This document shows positions 7,510 through 11,578 of a stretch of DNA of 11,578 nt, in pieces. The notes under the pieces were generated by a model that was given only the letters and a program-made list of their open reading frames with translations, was not told the DNA's origin and searched no databases. Position numbers and translations under genes: made by a program. Numbering within the stretch: the stretch's first letter is position 1; each line of letters opens with the position of its first letter. The DNA comes from Sulfitobacter sp. (GTDB lineage: Bacteria; Pseudomonadota; Alphaproteobacteria; Rhodobacterales; Rhodobacteraceae). The DNA is taken from NCBI GenBank assembly GCA_024636395.1, contig JAGXHD010000140.1, positions 1 to 11,578 of the forward strand, given 5' to 3'.

Positions 7510-8937
7510 CTATTCCATTTCATGCGCGGTCAGCGCGCGGTGGATCTCACGGCGCACCAACTTGCGGACATTGCGCGTGATGCGCTCGCCCAATGCACCC
7601 TGCAACTCTGATCGCACGATCTCGGCCACCAGATCGCGCAGGGCTTCTTCATCCATCAACTGATCATCGACGCCAAAACCTGTACCGGCCTGTTGAGCCG
7701 CGTCGCTCTGCTGTGCATCAGCGGCGGATGTGTCTTTCTCCTCCGGCGCACTCTCTTCGGGGGCCGCAGTCTTTTTGACAAAGGGCACACCCTTAGCATC
7801 CAGATCGACGTCATCTTCCCAGGCCATCGCCGGAGCGTCGGGCACTGCCAGTTCGTCGCGTTCATCACCATCAGGCTCCCAGCCTGTCGCTATTTTACCG
7901 ATGGCAGCCTCTAGGGCGGCAATCTTGGCGGTCAGCGGCATCTGCGTGACCGACGCGCTGCGCAGACTTGAACGATCGCTCGACACGGTCTCGCGCACAT
8001 CAGACTCCTGCTCAAATGCCTCGATAGTGTCATTGCCCTGCGCTTCAATTGCGGCGGCTTCCTCACCAAATGCCTCTGTCGCATCATCGGCGAGCGCCTC
8101 GATTTCGTCTGAGTTTAGTTCCGTTTTATCGGCATTGCCGGGCTCTCGATTCTCTTGGACCATATCATCGGCCCTGCCGCTCGGATCGATCCGGTCGGAC
8201 AAAAAATCCTCCTCATCCCAAACATACGCACTTGCGGATTTCATCCCCACATATGCGGTCTTGGCATCGGTCGGCTCTTCGTCAGTCTCGTCGTCGGTCC
8301 AGTAGTCCTCATCACTGTAATCGCCATCTTCGAGCGGCTCATCGTCCTGCGCCGTGGTGGCGGTTGCATCCGCCTCGATAGCCTCGTGCACCAGCGCGTC
8401 GAGCGCCTCCATCGCAGCATCGCGCGCATCATCCGAAACGGTTTCCTGAGCGGCCGGGAACAGGACCATGGGTCCCCTGTACGCCTTCGCATCTGCCACA
8501 GTAGCTTCATCCACTCCGGGCTCCCGCGCATCCTCATCCACTGTCCAGGTTTCACGCGCGACAGACCCCAGATCGAGCGGGCCATCATCTGGCTGATCCT
8601 GCTGCGCGATAGGATCGGTGAGCCGCTCCTGCTCTGGCGAGACTTCAGGCTCTACCGCAGGCTCGGGTTCATCTGCAACGCGCAGTGCGGGCGTGAGCAC
8701 GAGGCGGCCCGCAACATCGCTCGGCGCAGCTATAGAAATCTCTGCCTGCGGTGCGTGGTCAGCGTCTGCTTCTTCTAGCAAGCCAGAGGCGGCATTTTCC
8801 GTTATTGTATCAGGCTGTTGGACTGAAGCTGGCTGCGCCGCACGCAACCCTGCAAGGGGGCGCTTGTCCTCGGATACCAATCGGCGGATCGAAGACAGGA
8901 CATCTTCGACCTCCTCGTTTGTGACGGCTTTTGACAT
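7510..8937 (-). CDS. PopZ-like acidic polar organizing protein (DUF2497-like), unusually long
   Basis: A 475-aa very acidic protein without signal peptide or membrane segment. The N-terminus (residues 8-25, EEVEDVLSSIRRLVSEDK) matches the PopZ pattern EEILASIRRIISED, the helix that binds partner proteins. The C-terminus (about 427-471) has paired amphipathic helices, LMDEEALRDLVAEIVRSEL then VRKLVRREIHRAL, like the PopZ oligomerization region. Between them lies a low-complexity, Asp/Glu-rich, probably disordered linker with two more ordered islands near residues 78-92 and 335-362. PopZ scaffolds the chromosome origin (through ParB) and cell-cycle regulators at the pole. Caulobacter PopZ is about 177 aa, so this linker is far longer. 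Upstream tolC and pcm-like neighbours match the alphaproteobacterial popZ locus. The alternative is an unrelated acidic scaffold; I infer PopZ from ends plus context, not from overall similarity. Confidence 0.7.
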   Translation of the reverse strand: MSKAVTNEEVEDVLSSIRRLVSEDKRPLAGLRAAQPASVQQPDTITENAASGLLEEADADHAPQAEISIAAPSDVAGRLVLTPALRVADEPEPAVEPEVSPEQERLTDPIAQQDQPDDGPLDLGSVARETWTVDEDAREPGVDEATVADAKAYRGPMVLFPAAQETVSDDARDAAMEALDALVHEAIEADATATTAQDDEPLEDGDYSDEDYWTDDETDEEPTDAKTAYVGMKSASAYVWDEEDFLSDRIDPSGRADDMVQENREPGNADKTELNSDEIEALADDATEAFGEEAAAIEAQGNDTIEAFEQESDVRETVSSDRSSLRSASVTQMPLTAKIAALEAAIGKIATGWEPDGDERDELAVPDAPAMAWEDDVDLDAKGVPFVKKTAAPEESAPEEKDTSAADAQQSDAAQQAGTGFGVDDQLMDEEALRDLVAEIVRSELQGALGERITRNVRKLVRREIHRALTAHEME

Positions 8938-8963
8938 GTCTCACCATTCTCTGCTCAAGTAAA

Positions 8964-8992
8964 AGGATAGCGTGGCAATCGGATTCTCGCAA
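8964..8992 (-). promoter_or_regulatory. Predicted promoter of the PopZ-like gene with a GANTC site in the spacer
   Basis: On the minus strand, TTGCGA (8987-8992) and TATCCT (8964-8969) are exactly 17 bases apart. The predicted transcript starts near 8957, about 20 bases before the ATG. The spacer contains GATTC (8982-8986), a target of the alphaproteobacterial cell-cycle methyltransferase CcrM. Confidence 0.55.
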
Positions 8993-9032
8993 TGGGGCGA
9001 AAACCTAGGAAAAACATAAAATTAACCTGTTG

Positions 9033-9068
9033 CCTTCACGCAAACCCGCAAGCAGGGATGCGTGAAGG
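9033..9068 (-). terminator. Stem-loop terminator downstream of tolC
   Basis: CCTTCACGC (9033-9041) and GCGTGAAGG (9060-9068) form a perfect 9-bp stem, extended by CCC/GGG inside the loop. It begins 30 bases after the tolC stop codon. On the minus strand the tail is AT-rich, with GTTAATTTTATG and a later run of T, rather than an immediate T-tract, so efficiency is uncertain. Confidence 0.65.
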
Positions 9069-9098
9069 AAGGCGCTCCAGCCGTTTCACAAGGCCGTA

Positions 9099-10547
9099 TT
9101 ACTTCTGCAACCGCTTGAGAACACGGTCCAATTGCTGACCCTGCTCGGAGCGTGCGGTCGGGCTATCCTTGACGAGATTATAATATTCGGTCACGTCATA
9201 GAGCTGTACAGGAAGGCGCAAACCCACCGCCGTCAGCTGACCCGTCGAAGCCAGAACTGCATAGGCCGCATTGTAAAGCAGGGTCTGCGCGGAAATACGG
9301 GTCGCTTCCGCATCAAGCAGCGCCTGCTCGGCATCAAGTACGTCGAGCGTCGTTCTCGCACCCAGCGTCGCCTCCTCGCGGACACCGGCAAAAGCGATAC
9401 GTGCCGCCCTGATCTGCCCGTCTGAAGCCGCCAAAGACGCGCGCGCAGAACTGAGCTGGGCGTAGGCGATACCGACGTTTTGCTGGATATTGAGGCGCAC
9501 GATGTGCAGATTGCCACGTTGTGCATCCCGCTGGGCCTGCGCACGGCGCACCGCAGAGGACAGCGCCCCGCCCTGATAGAACGTCTGACCGGCCACGACG
9601 CCTACGCTGGCGCCAGTGCTGAAATTGCTGCTGTCAAGGTTTTCACTGACGGAGAGAGAGCCTTGCAAATTTATGGTCGGGCGCTGCCGTGCTTGCGTGG
9701 CCTTAATCGCCAGTTCTGCGGCGCTGACCTGAAACTGCGCGGCCCGCATGCTTGGATGTTGCCGCATCGCGAGGGCCTTGGACGCCTCGATGTCACTGCT
9801 GATATTGGGCAGGCTCGGCGGGGGCGAGAGGCGGCCCGGTCTGCGCCCGATCACGTTGCGGTACTCCTCGATCGCAATCGCAAGGTTGCCCTGCGCCGTC
9901 GCCAGACCGCTTCGTGCCTGGGCGAGCTGCGCCTCCGCGAGGGCTACATCGGTCCGGGTCACTTCCCCCACTTCAAAGCGGTTGCCCGCCGCACGCAATT
10001 CCTGGGTTAGCACGCGCACGTTATTTTGGCGTAGTGTTACGAATTCCGTCGCCTCGATGACACCCATATAGGCCTGCACGCCACGCAAAAGCACCTGCTG
10101 CTCGATCGCGATCAGTGACTGTCGCGTGGCGAGCACTGTCTCCTTGGCAACATCGACACCCAGCGATGTCGCGCCGAAATCATACAGCAACAACTCGGCG
10201 ATCAACTGGCCGGACGCCACAAGGCTGTCGGTGTTCTGCACCGCAAACCCAACCGCACTGCGCCCGCGACCGAGACTTTGCGTAATGCCGGCCGTCCAAC
10301 GCAGAACCGGCTCCAGCGCCGCACCCGCCGCTGCGACATCCTCGTCTGCTGCGCGCAGCAGCGCGCGGTTTTGCTCAAGCAAACCGGAATTGGTGTAGGC
10401 ACCTACCAGCGCGTCGGCCAGAGTATCGGCCCGCGCGGCCGGGGCGCTCACACCCGCGACAACGACTGCAACCGCGGCAATGCAAGCCAGACGTACCGCC
10501 CGCGCAGTGCCTAGCCCGATTCCGTATCTGATCCCGTCAATTCGCAT
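9099..10547 (-). CDS. tolC: TolC-family outer membrane channel protein
   Basis: Outer membrane efflux/type I secretion channel, expected to trimerize into a beta-barrel with a long alpha-helical periplasmic tunnel and to dock with an inner-membrane pump and adaptor. From ATG 10547 (482 aa) the protein starts with a basic n-region, a hydrophobic core ACIAAVAVVVAGV and a signal peptidase site ending ARA (residue 40), then mature DTLADALVGAY. Two long helical OEP repeats follow, with features such as EVTRTDVALAEAQLAQARSG and the second-repeat counterpart GARTTLDVLDAEQALLDAEA. GGGAG lies 8 bases before this ATG; upstream in-frame starts (to 10646) would bury the signal peptide, so I rejected them. 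It lies 135 bases after the methyltransferase-like gene, probably co-transcribed with it. No pump or adaptor gene is in the window. Confidence 0.92.
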   Translation of the reverse strand: MRIDGIRYGIGLGTARAVRLACIAAVAVVVAGVSAPAARADTLADALVGAYTNSGLLEQNRALLRAADEDVAAAGAALEPVLRWTAGITQSLGRGRSAVGFAVQNTDSLVASGQLIAELLLYDFGATSLGVDVAKETVLATRQSLIAIEQQVLLRGVQAYMGVIEATEFVTLRQNNVRVLTQELRAAGNRFEVGEVTRTDVALAEAQLAQARSGLATAQGNLAIAIEEYRNVIGRRPGRLSPPPSLPNISSDIEASKALAMRQHPSMRAAQFQVSAAELAIKATQARQRPTINLQGSLSVSENLDSSNFSTGASVGVVAGQTFYQGGALSSAVRRAQAQRDAQRGNLHIVRLNIQQNVGIAYAQLSSARASLAASDGQIRAARIAFAGVREEATLGARTTLDVLDAEQALLDAEATRISAQTLLYNAAYAVLASTGQLTAVGLRLPVQLYDVTEYYNLVKDSPTARSEQGQQLDRVLKRLQK

Positions 10548-10682
10548 TCCAAATGCTCCCAAAGCATGCAGCGAACCGAAACGGTCCACCCTTCGTAAAT
10601 CCCTGTAGCGCCCACCCCGGTCTGGCATGTCAACCAGCCCGAACATACCCTCGTTGAAGGCACGTTGCGGTATCCTCAGCGC

Positions 10683-11336
10683 TCAGAACGTAAATGTCAT
10701 CTCCGGCTCGAAACCAGGAAGATAGGGCGCTGTCGCGTTGAAGGCCAGCCGCCAGCTGATCTTGCCCGACCGCTTGTATCCAACACGCACCTCACCCAAC
10801 GGCCCGCTCATGAAAATTGCGGCGATCCGCCCGCCCTCCTTGAGCTGATCCGTGAGCGTGGCGGGCACCTGCGCCACACCGCCCTCGACAATCATCACAT
10901 CATAGGGCCCGTGCTGCGCCGCACCCAGCGCCAGCGGACCTTCGTGGACAACGGCATTGTCCGCGCCCGCATTGACCAGCGCATCCTGCGCTTCGCGCGC
11001 CATGTCGGCGTCCTGCTCGACCGCGACAACGGCCTGCGCCATCCGCGCGATCACCGCTGTGGAATAGCCCATCGCACAGCCGATATCCAAAACCAGTTCG
11101 TCGCGCCCAATCGCCAGCACGTCCAGCATCTTGGCCAAGGTGCGCGGCTCCAGCAGTACGCGACCTTGTCCAAGGTCCAGGTTCTCTCCAACATAGGCCG
11201 CCTCGCGCTGGGCTGTCGGCACGAAATCTTCCCGCGCCACCTTCAGCATCGCATCGATGATGGGAAACTTCGTCACGTCTGACGGGCGGACCTGCGTATC
11301 GACCATCATCGTGCGTCTTTTGAGAAAATCGGTCAT
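10683..11336 (-). CDS. Protein-L-isoaspartate O-methyltransferase-like SAM-dependent methyltransferase
   Basis: Cytosolic class I SAM methyltransferase of 217 aa, aligned along its length with Pcm: AREDFVP (34-40), AAYVGENLDLGQG (46-58), motif I LDIGCAMGY (83-91) and post-I VVAVEQD (103-109). Pcm normally methylates isoaspartyl residues to start their repair. Two enzyme motifs are changed. The usual GQGQTISQP reads GQGRVLLEP, losing the Ser/Thr near the active site, and the usual GDG after motif II-like HGDGW is HEGPLA. It may therefore bind SAM but act on another substrate or not as a repair enzyme. The start at 11336 lacks a clear Shine-Dalgarno sequence; MMVDTQVRP from 11309 or 11306 is possible, but the longer N-terminus resembles relatives I recall. 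It precedes tolC, as in other alphaproteobacteria. Confidence 0.85.
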   Translation of the reverse strand: MTDFLKRRTMMVDTQVRPSDVTKFPIIDAMLKVAREDFVPTAQREAAYVGENLDLGQGRVLLEPRTLAKMLDVLAIGRDELVLDIGCAMGYSTAVIARMAQAVVAVEQDADMAREAQDALVNAGADNAVVHEGPLALGAAQHGPYDVMIVEGGVAQVPATLTDQLKEGGRIAAIFMSGPLGEVRVGYKRSGKISWRLAFNATAPYLPGFEPEMTFTF

Positions 11337-11465
11337 TTAAGAGTTTTTGTCCGTTCAGAATCCAGTTTTTTGCAATCTGCCACAATGAGCCTCGCGCAGC
11401 AACGCCACTTCCCTCAGCCTTCCACAAAACTCCCCGAACCTTGCTATCCGGCCACATGTTGCCTC

Positions 11466-11494
11466 TTGCAGCGCCTAATATCACCGTCTATGAC
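11466..11494 (+). promoter_or_regulatory. Possible promoter of tRNA-Cys
   Basis: TTGCAG (11466-11471) and TATGAC (11489-11494) are 17 bases apart, and the predicted start lies just before the mature tRNA at 11505. TAATAT at 11476-11481 is another -10 candidate but has no matching -35. Weak call. Confidence 0.3.
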
Positions 11495-11504
11495 GGGGAA
11501 AAAT

Positions 11505-11578
11505 GGCGAGTTGGCGGAGTGGTTACGCAGCGGATTGCAAATCCGTGTACAGGAGTTCGATTCTCCTACTCGCCTCCA
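11505..11578 (+). tRNA. tRNA-Cys (anticodon GCA)
   Basis: Full 74-base cloverleaf. The acceptor stem is GGCGAGT (11505-11511) with ACTCGCC (11568-11574). The D stem is GCG/CGC. The anticodon stem GCGGA/TCCGT carries the loop TTGCAAA with anticodon GCA at 11537-11539. The T arm is AGGAG-TTCGATT-CTCCT. The discriminator base is T (11575), as required for cysteine tRNA, and CCA is encoded at 11576-11578. The gene ends on the last base of the window. Confidence 0.98.

Noticed and set aside
8155..8778. Open frame of 207 codons antisense to the PopZ-like gene
   Set aside because: It mirrors the acidic linker in another frame, and neither its composition nor its context supports a gene.
9022..9027. 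CtrA site upstream of the PopZ-like gene (TTAACC)
   Set aside because: Only a half-site is present; the second TTAA at 7-base spacing is missing on both sides.
10548..10646. Longer N-terminus of TolC from 10646
   Set aside because: It would put 33 residues before the signal peptide, whereas ATG 10547 has a good ribosome binding site and a proper signal sequence.

Overview
The window looks like a chromosomal segment of a high-GC alphaproteobacterium, most likely a Rhodobacterales (Roseobacter-group) species. The evidence is the GC-rich codon use, the flavour of the proteins (an EF-P with the KPGKG loop, a YgfZ, a TIGR04283-type glycosyltransferase, a Rhodobacterales-type small conserved protein) and a pcm-like, tolC, PopZ-like gene string that I know from alphaproteobacteria. 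I see no insertion sequence, phage gene, CRISPR array or rRNA. This is mostly core chromosome.

Left part (about 1-3950). A class V PLP-dependent aminotransferase on the minus strand is divergent from an MsbA-type ABC exporter half-transporter on the plus strand. The 173-base gap between them carries a short tandem repeat. The exporter ends tail-to-tail, 6 bases from a minus-strand family 2 glycosyltransferase.

Middle part (about 3951-7509). ygfZ (folate-binding, Fe-S-related) is divergent from the glycosyltransferase and converges on efp (elongation factor P), with a stem-loop between them. efp is divergent from a small conserved protein of unknown function that starts with TTG and ends at a strong intrinsic terminator. 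cobQ (cobyric acid synthase, cobalamin synthesis) follows on the plus strand and abuts the next minus-strand gene with no spacer.

Right part (about 7510-11578). Read on the minus strand, the order is a protein-L-isoaspartate methyltransferase-like gene, a TolC-family outer membrane channel, then a very acidic 475-residue protein. The N- and C-terminal helices of that protein resemble PopZ (DUF2497), the polar organizing protein of alphaproteobacteria. The gene order supports this reading: in other alphaproteobacteria the string is pcm-like, tolC, popZ, valS. Here valS is absent and cobQ lies in its place. The window ends exactly at the CCA of a tRNA-Cys(GCA) gene on the plus strand.

The most interesting items are the oversized PopZ-like protein, its predicted promoter with a GANTC (CcrM-type) site inside the spacer, the diverged methyltransferase that lacks the usual isoaspartate-enzyme motif, and the small unknown protein next to efp. 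No intergenic stretch exceeds 300 bases. The longest is the roughly 218-base gap between efp and the small unknown gene.
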